A stretch of DNA of 64,000 nt from Bin87 sp965220505 (lineage in GTDB: Bacteria > Chloroflexota > Dehalococcoidia > Lucifugimonadales > UBA3495). Below, one piece after another: positions 50,700-58,354 of this stretch (positions are counted from its first letter, which is position 1; each line of letters starts with the position of its first letter). The stretch spans positions 434,001 through 498,000 of the forward strand of contig CBDCQE010000001.1 of assembly GCA_965220505.1 (NCBI GenBank), in the 5' to 3' direction. The position numbers and the translations under genes are program-made. The notes under the pieces were generated by a model, which had not been told where the DNA came from, searched no databases, and worked only from the letters and a program-made list of their open reading frames with translations.

Positions 50700-50723
50700 A
50701 GGGGCGACGCATGCGTCGCCCCT
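50700..50723. terminator. Perfect 22-bp palindrome acting as a likely terminator
   Basis: ggggcgacgc-at-gcgtcgcccc is a fully self-complementary sequence flanked by A and T (ATA before, TTAAAG after). It sits between the convergent GMC and SMP-30 genes. This palindrome is of a type found as a dispersed repeat in many genomes. Confidence 0.7.
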
Positions 50724-50743
50724 TAAAGTCGCGGTGGCCGGGT

Positions 50744-51661
50744 TCAGACGACGCGGGGAACCGGTACGCCCGGGATGTTGACGCGGACGCGGGAAAGTTC
50801 CTCGAAGGTGGTGATGTAGAGGGTCCGCCAGTCGCCACCGCCAAAGCCTACGTTGGTGGCCCGCTTGCCGTTGCCAAGGGCGATGGTTCCGAGATGGCGG
50901 CCATCGGAGGCGAGTATCCAGACGCCGCCGGGTCCGGTCACGTAGATGTTGCCCTCGAGGTCGCACTTCATGCCGTCAGGGACGCCGGGTCGTTCGTCGG
51001 CGAGGACGCAGAGGAGGCGACCGTTTTCGATATTCCCGTCCGGGCGGACATCCCACGCCTTGATCAGGCCCACGCGGGAGTCGTTGACGTACAGGATGCT
51101 CTCGCCCGGCGAGAAGCAAAGGCCGTTGGGACCGACGTAGTCGTCGATGAGCAACGTGATGTCGCTGAGGTCCGGGGAGACGCGGTACACACCGGCGTAT
51201 CCCAACTCCATGCCGGGGTAGGTGTCGCGGTAAGGGTCCGTGAAGTAGATGGCGCCGTCGGATTTGACCACCAGGTCGTTGGGACGGTTGAGACGCTTGC
51301 CCTGGTAGTTGTCGGCGACGACGGTGATGCTGCCGTCGGCTTCCTGACGGGTGACACGGCGGGCGTCGTGCTCACAAGCCAGGAGGCGACCCTGGGTGTC
51401 GCGGGTCAAGCCGTTGGCCTCGTTGGTGCCGGCCTGGAATTCGGACAGGCCGTCGGCGTCGTTGTAGCGCATACGCCGGTTGCCGCCGATGTCGCTGAAG
51501 AGCAGGTAGCCACCCTCCTGGAACCAGACCGGGCCTTCGGCGGGCCACCAGGGTACTCCGAGGGCGGAGCCGTCGCCGCCAAAACCGCTGGCGAGCCATT
51601 GAACTTCCTGATCCAGATCGATGATCCGTTCCAGGCCTGGTGATACCTGCTCGATGGGCAT
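50744..51661 (-). CDS. SMP-30/gluconolactonase family protein
   Basis: A 305-residue six-bladed beta-propeller. The metal and active-site parts are recognisable: WPAEGPVWFQEGGYLLFSD (Glu ligand), NRPNDLVVKSDGAIYFTDP (Asn and Asp region), GPNGLCFSPGESILYVNDS, and PDGMKCDLEGNIYVTG (Asp ligand). These enzymes hydrolyse sugar lactones or related esters. It is the last gene of a run of five minus-strand genes and lies 19 bp after the GH15 gene; an AGGAG ribosome-binding site is present. A sugar-acid oxidation step with the convergent GMC oxidoreductase is possible, but it is only suggested by position. Confidence 0.92.
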   Translation of the reverse strand: MPIEQVSPGLERIIDLDQEVQWLASGFGGDGSALGVPWWPAEGPVWFQEGGYLLFSDIGGNRRMRYNDADGLSEFQAGTNEANGLTRDTQGRLLACEHDARRVTRQEADGSITVVADNYQGKRLNRPNDLVVKSDGAIYFTDPYRDTYPGMELGYAGVYRVSPDLSDITLLIDDYVGPNGLCFSPGESILYVNDSRVGLIKAWDVRPDGNIENGRLLCVLADERPGVPDGMKCDLEGNIYVTGPGGVWILASDGRHLGTIALGNGKRATNVGFGGGDWRTLYITTFEELSRVRVNIPGVPVPRVV

Positions 51662-51680
51662 GGTTGATACTCCTTGTTGA

Positions 51681-53522
51681 CTACCGGATGCCGGACAATG
51701 CTCGGTCGAGGTTGAACGCGCTGCTGATCAGGGCGAGATGGGTGAACGCCTGGGGGAAATTGCCGAGGCCCTCGCCGCTGGGGCCGGTTTCCTCGGAGTA
51801 CAGGCCCAGGTGGTTGGCGTAGCCCAGCATTTTCTCGAACATGAGGCGGGCCTGGTCGAGCCGCCGGGGGTCGCCCCAGCCGGCGCGGGTAAGGGCCTCG
51901 ACGAGCCAGAAAGTGCACATATTGAACGTGCCCTCGTGTCCGGTCAGCCCGTCGGCGAACTGCTCGTGGTTGTAGCGATAGACGAGGCTGTCGGATACGA
52001 GCCCGCCCTGCTGGGGGCTGCGGTTGATGGCGTCGATGGTGCTCAGCATGCGGGGGTCGGTGGGCGACATGAAGAAGACCAATGGCATGAGCAGGTTGGA
52101 TGCGTCCAGCGAGTCGCTGCCGTAGTGCTGGACGAAGGCCTGGCGATCCTGGTTCCAGCCGCGGCTCTGGATCTCCTCGTAGATTTCGTCGCGGATGGAG
52201 ATCCAGCGCTGGCGCTCGGAAGGGAAAGAGCGCAGTTCCGAAAGCTTCAGGGCGCGGTCGAGCATGACCCAGCACATCAACTTGGAGTAGACGAACTGCT
52301 GCCGTCCGCCGCGGGTTTCCCAGATGCCCTCGTCAGCCAGGCGCCAGTTGTCGCAGACCCAGTTGGTCATCTGGCGGAGTTTGGTCCAGAAATCGAAGGA
52401 TATGGGTTCGCCGTACCGGTTGAACAGGTAGACGGAGTCCATCAACTCGCCGTAGATGTCCAGTTGGAGCTGATCGTAGGCGCCGTTGCCGACGCGCACG
52501 GGCTTCGAGCCCCGGTAGCCGTCCAGGTGATCCAGGGTCACCTCGTTGAGGTTGCGGCGGCCGTCGATGCCGTAGAGGATCTGGATGTTGCTCCAGTTGC
52601 CGTCGAAGGGATCGATTTGAGCCTCCAGCCAGTGCATAAACTGGCTGGCCTCGTTGGTGAAGCCGATGCGGAGGAGGGCGTACAGGGTGAAAGCGGCGTC
52701 GCGGATCCAGGTGTAGCGATAGTCCCAGTTGCGGACGCCTCCGAGCTCCTCCGGGAGGCTGCAAGTGGGCGCGGCGACGATGGCGCCGGTGGGTTCGTAG
52801 GTGAGCAGCTTGAGGACCAGGGCGGACCGCTCGACCATCTCCCGCCACCGGCCCTTGTAGGTGCATTGGGACAGCCAGTTGCGCCAGTAGGAAACCGTTT
52901 CCTCGAACAGAGCGTTGCTCTCGCGTTCGGACGGCGGATGGTAGTCCACGGACTCGTCCCCCATGATGCCGATGGAAAAAGTGGAGGACTGGCCTTCGTT
53001 GAGGACGAAGGCGCCGAGGACGCCGCCTTCGTGCTGTTCCAGGAGGATATCGGTGGACAGCTGTAAGCCCAGTTCGTTGGAGATGAACGCCGCCCCATTC
53101 TCGTTCATCTCGACCCGGTGCTTGTCCCGTGCGTAGTTGAATGCGGGATAGCACTCCAGGAAGAAGGGGACGACGCCCCGGACGCAATTGACCCGTCGGA
53201 TCAATTCGGTGTGGCGATGCGGGTGTTCCGGTGACGACACCGGCATGAAGTCGATGACTTCGGCGACGCCGTTTTCGGCCAGGAATCGGGTGATCAACAC
53301 GTTGGTGTCGGGCCAGTACACCTGCCGCTGGACAGGCGGCGCGTCCAGCAGTGGAGCGATCCTGAAATAGCCGCCCTTCTTGTCGTCCAGGATTGCGCCA
53401 AAAACGCTGGGGGAATCGAAGTCGGGGCAGCAGAACCAGTCCACGGACGCATTGACGCCGATGAGGGCACAGGTCCGCATGTTGCCGACGATTCCGTATT
53501 CTTCTATCGGCAGATAGGCCAT
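51681..53522 (-). CDS. Glycoside hydrolase family 15 protein (glucoamylase/trehalase-like)
   Basis: A 613-residue intracellular GH15 protein. The N-terminal beta domain opens MAYLPIEEYGIVGNMRTCAL and has DWFCCPDFDSPSVFG, seen in the bacterial trehalase/glucoamylase branch. The (alpha/alpha)6 barrel shows RNWDYRYTWIRDAAFTLYAL, DEGIWETRGG (general acid Glu) and HLGLYSEETGPSGEGLGNFP (second catalytic Glu) with PQAFTHLALI. No signal peptide is seen. It probably releases glucose from trehalose or malto-oligosaccharides. It is fourth in the five-gene minus-strand run. Confidence 0.92.
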   Translation of the reverse strand: MAYLPIEEYGIVGNMRTCALIGVNASVDWFCCPDFDSPSVFGAILDDKKGGYFRIAPLLDAPPVQRQVYWPDTNVLITRFLAENGVAEVIDFMPVSSPEHPHRHTELIRRVNCVRGVVPFFLECYPAFNYARDKHRVEMNENGAAFISNELGLQLSTDILLEQHEGGVLGAFVLNEGQSSTFSIGIMGDESVDYHPPSERESNALFEETVSYWRNWLSQCTYKGRWREMVERSALVLKLLTYEPTGAIVAAPTCSLPEELGGVRNWDYRYTWIRDAAFTLYALLRIGFTNEASQFMHWLEAQIDPFDGNWSNIQILYGIDGRRNLNEVTLDHLDGYRGSKPVRVGNGAYDQLQLDIYGELMDSVYLFNRYGEPISFDFWTKLRQMTNWVCDNWRLADEGIWETRGGRQQFVYSKLMCWVMLDRALKLSELRSFPSERQRWISIRDEIYEEIQSRGWNQDRQAFVQHYGSDSLDASNLLMPLVFFMSPTDPRMLSTIDAINRSPQQGGLVSDSLVYRYNHEQFADGLTGHEGTFNMCTFWLVEALTRAGWGDPRRLDQARLMFEKMLGYANHLGLYSEETGPSGEGLGNFPQAFTHLALISSAFNLDRALSGIR

Positions 53523-53543
53523 GAGGTCGGCCCTCGGCGTCGA

Positions 53544-54158
53544 TTATCCCGACGGGGTTTCCAGCGTGGCTACGCTGAATACCACTCGGAACGGGTTGCA
53601 GTATATGACCACGCTCTGGACATCGGCCAGCGATACGCTGGACGGTATGTCATAGTTTTGCGAGCCGACGTTGCCCTTCAACTTGCCCAACTCAACGTAG
53701 CCCGCGTCATCGAGATCGGAATGGCTCTCCGGGTTGGGGGAGTTGGCCAGCAGGACGCGCAGGTCCGGCCCGTTGGTGACGCGGAAGTCCTCCAGCCTCA
53801 GCACGTTCCCCCCGGCTGAGCCGAGGTCATAAACGGTAGCAGTGCCGGAGCCCTTGTGGAAGGAGTCGGCGTCGCGGAACTGGCCCATGAGGCCGGCCTG
53901 CGGTTGGGTTTCGGTGCCGGCGGAGCTCGAAGAGTCGGGCATAGCTTCGTCGACCGGACGCTCCATGTTGGCCGCCGCGGCCATGGCGTCCTCGACTTCG
54001 GCCATGGTCATGTTGTCGGGGACGACGGCCTGGTGGGCCAGGGGGAATTCCTCGTGAACTTCCATAGTGATGAACAGTGGACTGAGGAGCCACCAGGCCA
54101 GCCAAGCCACGGGGATGATGATGAGTATTCCAAGTCCGATCAATAGGTATCGAAGCAT
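53544..54158 (-). CDS. Membrane-anchored DM13 domain protein
   Basis: A 204-residue protein: one N-terminal membrane helix (LLIGLGILIIIPVAWLAWWL), a linker rich in Glu, Ala and Ser, and a DM13 domain from about residue 90. The domain shows FHKGSGTATVYDLG, RLEDFRVTNGPDLRVLLAN, YVELGKLKGNVGSQNYDIP and SVVIYCNPFRVVFSVATL, with the conserved cysteine. DM13 domains are predicted redox-active, possibly cytochrome-like electron carriers in animals and bacteria. The domain should face the outside. It lies between SirB1-like and GH15 genes, 21-36 bp apart. Confidence 0.88.
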   Translation of the reverse strand: MLRYLLIGLGILIIIPVAWLAWWLLSPLFITMEVHEEFPLAHQAVVPDNMTMAEVEDAMAAAANMERPVDEAMPDSSSSAGTETQPQAGLMGQFRDADSFHKGSGTATVYDLGSAGGNVLRLEDFRVTNGPDLRVLLANSPNPESHSDLDDAGYVELGKLKGNVGSQNYDIPSSVSLADVQSVVIYCNPFRVVFSVATLETPSG

Positions 54159-54194
54159 TATCGCGCTCCATTCGTTGGGACAGGTTATGAAAGA

Positions 54195-55034
54195 TCAGGA
54201 CAGAGTACCCCTCAATCTGGACAGGGCATTCCTGACGGTCTCGATATCGTCGGCATGGGGTGCTGCTTCTATATACGCGGCGAAGTCGTCGGCAGATTGT
54301 TGATGATTGCCGGCCTTGAGGTGCACCACGCCACGGTCGCGTTGCTCTTCGGGCCGGTCGGGCAGGACGGCCATGAGCGCGCCGATGGTGGTGATGCACC
54401 GGTCAAACTCCTCGCGGTCCCAGTAGATCGCCTTCAGGTTACGAAGGATCCGGGCCAGGATTTCCCGCGGGGTCACCGGATCCAGGTGGCGTTCCTCCAG
54501 GCGGGCGTCCTCGCCGGCGGCCTGCCGCAGAACGGCGCCGCATTCGTCGCGGTTCATCAGCAGACCGCCGTTGAAAGCGTCCACGAAATAGTTATCTTCG
54601 TCGCGGTGGCGGACGAGGAAGTGGCCCGGCATGCCGATGCCCAGCACCGGAACGCCGGCGCGGCGCCCAACCTCGATGCACAGCAGCGACAGCGTGATGG
54701 GTATACCCAGACGACGCTGCAACACCTGGTGCAGGTAGGAATTGTTGGGGTCGTAATAATCGTCCCGGTTGCCGGAGAACCCGATGACACCGAAGAGCAG
54801 GTCGGTGATAGCGTTCAGTTCCTCAAGAGCGCCGGCTCCGGCCGGTATGCGACCCCGCGCGGCTTCGGCCATGCGGTCCAGGTTGGCGCATGAGCCCTCG
54901 ACGTCCACGTTGGGGTCGTCGGTGCACGCGACCAGGAGAGCGCCGGTAGCGAGGTCAAAATCCCCGTCGACGGCGTCAGCCGACTCCGAGGCAACAAGCC
55001 GTTGCAGTTCCAGGATGGCGTCTGCCGCAAACAT
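54195..55034 (-). CDS. SirB1 family transglutaminase-like/TPR protein
   Basis: A 279-residue protein of the SirB1 family (transglutaminase-like domain 2 with TPR end). It has DDYYDPNNSYLHQVLQRRLG, IPITLSLLCIEVGRRAGVPV, GIGMPGHFLVRH, and DAFNGGLLMNRDEC; the usual catalytic Cys position is not a typical GxCWD, so peptidase activity is doubtful. The C-terminal half has TPR-like helices (LARILRNLKAIYWDREEFDR). The family is common and of unknown function, with proposed links to RNA or protein turnover. It follows the zinc-ribbon gene by 24 bp. Confidence 0.88.
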   Translation of the reverse strand: MFAADAILELQRLVASESADAVDGDFDLATGALLVACTDDPNVDVEGSCANLDRMAEAARGRIPAGAGALEELNAITDLLFGVIGFSGNRDDYYDPNNSYLHQVLQRRLGIPITLSLLCIEVGRRAGVPVLGIGMPGHFLVRHRDEDNYFVDAFNGGLLMNRDECGAVLRQAAGEDARLEERHLDPVTPREILARILRNLKAIYWDREEFDRCITTIGALMAVLPDRPEEQRDRGVVHLKAGNHQQSADDFAAYIEAAPHADDIETVRNALSRLRGTLS

Positions 55035-55058
55035 AAACTGCTCCCACTGGAGGCGGGG

Positions 55059-55331
55059 CTATACGCCGATGCCGGCCGAGCGGCGGCGGCGAAATTCGGC
55101 GGCGGTAACGTCCTCCACCGGGGGATTGCCGGGATAGCTGGCCTGTTCGGCTACGACCGCTTCCTCGCGCTCCGCGATGTCGCGGACTTCGCGGGTTTCC
55201 TTCCCGCAGTGGTCGCACCAGGTCAGGTCGTTGGTCATCAGTCGCATGTTGTCTTTCTTGACCGTCATGGTGCCGAATTCCCCGGAACAGCCGGCGCAAC
55301 GACGGATGATGGTGACATCGGTAATCGGCAA
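55059..55331 (-). CDS. Small zinc-ribbon protein
   Basis: A 90-residue protein with two CxxC knuckles (Cys12/Cys15 and Cys39/Cys42), giving a single zinc ribbon, followed by an acidic helix and a proline-containing tail ending in basic residues. No named family is recognised. It is the first gene of the five-gene minus-strand run. The frame between the knuckles (TMTVKKDNMRLMTNDLTWCD) looks protein-like and is not a shadow of another gene. Confidence 0.68.
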   Translation of the reverse strand: MPITDVTIIRRCAGCSGEFGTMTVKKDNMRLMTNDLTWCDHCGKETREVRDIAEREEAVVAEQASYPGNPPVEDVTAAEFRRRRSAGIGV

Positions 55332-55469
55332 AACCGTTCCCTCCCTGTACTACCGATCGATTTGACGGGTTGGCGCTGCGGGCTGCCTTGACCTCCGCGG
55401 CGCTTGGATCAACAGATACCCCGCCAGTGGGCCGAGGTTCGGCTCAGCGGGGCGGACGGCGTCAAAGGG

Positions 55470-56228
55470 TCAGCGGGCCGTGAAGCCGCCGTCGACCACC
55501 AACTCGGCGCCGGTGATGTACGAGGCGTCGTCGCTGGCCAGGAACAGCACGGCGTTGGCGACCTCCTCCTGCCGGCCCTCGCGGCCCATCGGCACCTGTT
55601 CTTCGATCATGGAGCGGCGGCCTTCCCGGACATCGTCCGTGGAGATGTTGCCCATCATGGGCGGCATGTACCCGGGATGGACGGAGTTGACCCTGATGTT
55701 CTCGGTCCCGTAGCGGACCGCCATGGCCTTGGTGAAGATACGGACTGAGCCCTTGGACGCATTGTAGGCGGGGTGTCCGCTGAGCATGCCCACCAGTCCG
55801 GCGATGGACGAGATATTCACGATGGACCCACCGCCGTTCTGCCGCATCTGCCCGATGGCGTGCTTGGTGCCGAGGAAAACGCCCGTGGAGTTGATGTCCA
55901 TGATGCGCGACCAGGCCTCGAGGCTGTCGTCGTCCGGAACCGCACGGCTGCTGATGCCGGCGTTGTTGACCAGGATGTCCAGGCGGCCGAAACGGGACAC
56001 GGCCTGGGCGACCACGTTAGCCCACGTATCCTCGCTGGTCACGTCGGTGTGGACGAACACGCTCTCTCCGCCGGCCTCGTTGATTTCGGCTTCGACCTGG
56101 CGGCCGTCGTCGTCGCGGATGTCGGCGATGATTACTTTCGCGCCTTCGCGAGCGAACAGGCGGGACTCCACGGCACCCATGCCGTGCGCGCCGCCGCTGA
56201 CGATGGCGACCTTGCCTTCCAATCGCAT
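55470..56228 (-). CDS. SDR family oxidoreductase (FabG-like)
   Basis: A 252-residue classical short-chain dehydrogenase. It has VAIVSGGAHGMGAVESRLFA (cofactor glycine motif), IIADIRDDDG (acidic end of strand 2, which favours NAD), NNAGIS, the catalytic Ser in VNISSIAGLVG, and Y-x-x-x-K in AYNASKGSV. The C-terminus ends ITGAELVVDGGFTAR, as in FabG-like enzymes. Substrate unknown. It lies 138 bp upstream of the zinc-ribbon gene and may or may not share its transcript; the gap 55332-55469 holds no other gene. Confidence 0.93.
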   Translation of the reverse strand: MRLEGKVAIVSGGAHGMGAVESRLFAREGAKVIIADIRDDDGRQVEAEINEAGGESVFVHTDVTSEDTWANVVAQAVSRFGRLDILVNNAGISSRAVPDDDSLEAWSRIMDINSTGVFLGTKHAIGQMRQNGGGSIVNISSIAGLVGMLSGHPAYNASKGSVRIFTKAMAVRYGTENIRVNSVHPGYMPPMMGNISTDDVREGRRSMIEEQVPMGREGRQEEVANAVLFLASDDASYITGAELVVDGGFTAR

Positions 56229-56390
56229 TGCTTCATCTCCGGGGATCCCGTTGTCAATGGCGCCGGGTTTGCCCCACGGTGGTCGGGTTCGGGCACAGGA
56301 TAACCGCCGGACGCCTGGCGTTCAACCTTGATGGGGTGGGTGTATGCTGTTAGTGGCGAGCGGTTCCACTACCGGAGTTACGCTCCGACA

Positions 56391-56924
56391 ATGCGGAGAG
56401 GCATGTACCAAGCGGCGGTATTCATTCACCTGGCGTCGGCGATCGTATGGATCGGCGGGAGCCTGTTCCTGGCGCTGGTGCTGATCCCGGTGATGCGGCG
56501 GTACGCGCCGGCGCCGGGAAACCCGCCAGTATTGCCGCCCGACATGCTGGGCAGCATGGCGCGGCGGTTCCGGTGGATCTCGTGGGTGTGCATCGTGCTG
56601 CTGGTGGCGACGGGCCTTTACATCCTGCCGACCCGGTACGGCATCGGATTTGGGGACTTTTTTAGCCTGGGCGGGCACTTCGTGGCCACATTGCAGGTGA
56701 AAGTGGCCCTGGTGGCAGTGGTGATCTGGCTCAGCGCGATCCACGACTTCATCATCGGGCCGTACACCAACCGGCTGATCGAGGCGATGCAGGCCGGCGA
56801 AGAACCGCCGGGATACCTGCCGCTGCTACGCCGGTCGGTGGTATGGATTGCGCGGATCAACGTGCTGCTGACCATCCTCGTGGTGGTGGTCGCCGTGACA
56901 ATGACCCGGGGCACGCCGGTTTAG
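56391..56924 (+). CDS. Four-helix membrane protein, CopD/DUF4149-like
   Basis: A protein of about 177 residues with four predicted membrane helices. Helix 1 has FIHLASAIVWIGGSLFLALV, matching the H-x-x-x-A-x-x-W-x-G-G pattern of the CopD/cytochrome-b-like membrane superfamily, where the histidine can bind heme or copper. A second histidine lies in LSAIHDFIIGP. The start is either ATG 56391 or 56403; ribosome-binding sites are poor. The next gene, a molybdopterin-domain protein, begins 15 bp after its stop, so the pair may form a membrane-linked redox unit. Confidence 0.78.
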   Translation: MRRGMYQAAVFIHLASAIVWIGGSLFLALVLIPVMRRYAPAPGNPPVLPPDMLGSMARRFRWISWVCIVLLVATGLYILPTRYGIGFGDFFSLGGHFVATLQVKVALVAVVIWLSAIHDFIIGPYTNRLIEAMQAGEEPPGYLPLLRRSVVWIARINVLLTILVVVVAVTMTRGTPV

Positions 56925-56939
56925 GCTGGAGGACCGATA

Positions 56940-57455
56940 ATGACGCGACCTGAACGAGACGCCGTTTTCAACTACCTGCCGGTGTTCGACAACCACCACG
57001 GGCGTCCGGAAGTCTGGCCCGGCCTGCGGGTGGAAGGATTGGTGGAGCGGCCCACGGTGTTCAGCGCGGCGGAGTTGGTGGAGTTGACGCGCCAAACCAT
57101 TGTTGACGACTTCCAATGCGTTGACGGCTGGTCGGCGCCGGGCCAGGAATGGGAAGGGGTTCCGCTGGCGGTGTTGCTGGACATAGTGAGGCCGCTGCCG
57201 GCCGCGCGGTTCGCGGCGATTGCCGCGATGGATTTCAGCGTCGGCGTGGCGTTGGAGGATCCTGCGGGGGTTCTGCTGGCGACCCGGCTGAACGGCGTCG
57301 ATTTGCCGGAGGAGCACGGCGGTCCGTGCCGGCTGGTAAGCGTCGGGCAGGCTTGCTACGCCAGCGTAAAGTGGGTGGACAGCATCACGTTGACTGATTC
57401 GGTTCCGGAAGAGACGGCGCGGGAAATTGCGATGGCGCGGAATGCCGGTGGGTGA
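56940..57455 (+). CDS. Small oxidoreductase molybdopterin-binding domain protein
   Basis: A 171-residue protein that is essentially one sulfite-oxidase-type molybdopterin domain. It has LRVEGLVERPTVFSAAELVEL, the Mo-ligand cysteine in FQCVDGWSAPG, the VPLAVLLDIV helix, and GGPCRLVSVGQACYASVKWV, which is the usual end of this domain. There is no Tat signal and no dimerisation domain as in sulfite oxidase or MsrP. It may use the upstream membrane protein as electron partner. Substrate unknown. RBS GGAGG precedes the ATG. Confidence 0.85.
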   Translation: MTRPERDAVFNYLPVFDNHHGRPEVWPGLRVEGLVERPTVFSAAELVELTRQTIVDDFQCVDGWSAPGQEWEGVPLAVLLDIVRPLPAARFAAIAAMDFSVGVALEDPAGVLLATRLNGVDLPEEHGGPCRLVSVGQACYASVKWVDSITLTDSVPEETAREIAMARNAGG

Positions 57456-57573
57456 ATCTGCGGCAGTCTGTCAGTGTTGATAATCGATATTGCAAGGAAT
57501 ACACGCTTCCCGCGGTGGCGGAATTCTCAAGAGCCGCTTCACCGGCGGAAGCGGTCGGTGCGAGGGAGGCCTG

Positions 57574-57594
57574 GATACCGGCTTTCGCCAGTAT
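57574..57594. repeat. REP palindrome A (diverged)
   Basis: ataccggctttcgccagtat followed by gacgga, between the molybdopterin-domain gene and the response regulator. Confidence 0.6.
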
Positions 57595-57628
57595 GACGGA
57601 GCGAGTGTCCGATGTGGCGGATCAGGTG

Positions 57629-58354
57629 TCAGCGGTCGAGGTCGCGGAAACGGTAGCCCAGGCCGCGTTCGCTGAGGATATATTCGGGGTTGCGTGGGTC
57701 GCGTTCCAGCTTCTGGCGCAGGTAGGTGACGTAGGTTCGGACGTACTGGTGCTCCCCCTTGTACTCGGGACCCCACACTCGTTCGAGTAGTGTGTCGTGG
57801 CTGAGCAACTGGCCCGGGTTGCTGACCAGTTGGTACAGCAGGCGGTATTCGGTGGGGCGGAGGCGCATTTCCTCACCGCCGGCGGTGACGCGGCTCTGGT
57901 CAAAGTTGATGGTCAGCCAGTCATCGACGACGACTTCCTGCAGGCGGGGCGGTTCGGCGGCTTCGATCATTGACAAATCCGCGCGGCGGAACAGGGCGCG
58001 AATCCGTGAGGCCAATTCCCGGGGGCTGAAGGGCTTGGTGATGTAGTCGTCGGCTCCGAGGTCCAGACCGGCCACGCGGTCGGCCTCGTCGCCCCGGACG
58101 GTGACGAAGATGACCGGCACCGAAGACTCGGACCGGATGCGGCGCAGGGTCTCGAACCCGTCCATTTCGGGCATCATCACGTCGAGCACGACGAGATCCA
58201 CGGGCTGGCCGGCGTCCAGGGTTTCCAGGGCTCGGGCTCCGTTTTCGGCGGTTACGACGTTGTAGCCCTCGACTTCGAGGTTCATGGCGGTGAAGCGGAC
58301 GATGTGCGGCTCGTCGTCCACGACCATGATGGTGCGCTTTTCGGAGGCGGTCAT
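57629..58354 (-). CDS. OmpR/PhoB-type response regulator
   Basis: A 241-residue DNA-binding response regulator. The receiver domain has VVDDEPHIV (acidic pocket), LVVLDVMMPEMDG (phospho-acceptor Asp), the switch Thr in IFVTVRG and Lys in YITKPFSP. The C-terminal winged-helix domain runs from about 145 to 238 (LRPTEYRLLYQLVSNPGQLL, YVRTYVTYLRQKLERD, RGLGYRF). Its ATG overlaps the stop of the upstream histidine kinase gene (ATGA), so the two form a coupled two-component pair. Target genes are unknown. Confidence 0.96.
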   Translation of the reverse strand: MTASEKRTIMVVDDEPHIVRFTAMNLEVEGYNVVTAENGARALETLDAGQPVDLVVLDVMMPEMDGFETLRRIRSESSVPVIFVTVRGDEADRVAGLDLGADDYITKPFSPRELASRIRALFRRADLSMIEAAEPPRLQEVVVDDWLTINFDQSRVTAGGEEMRLRPTEYRLLYQLVSNPGQLLSHDTLLERVWGPEYKGEHQYVRTYVTYLRQKLERDPRNPEYILSERGLGYRFRDLDR

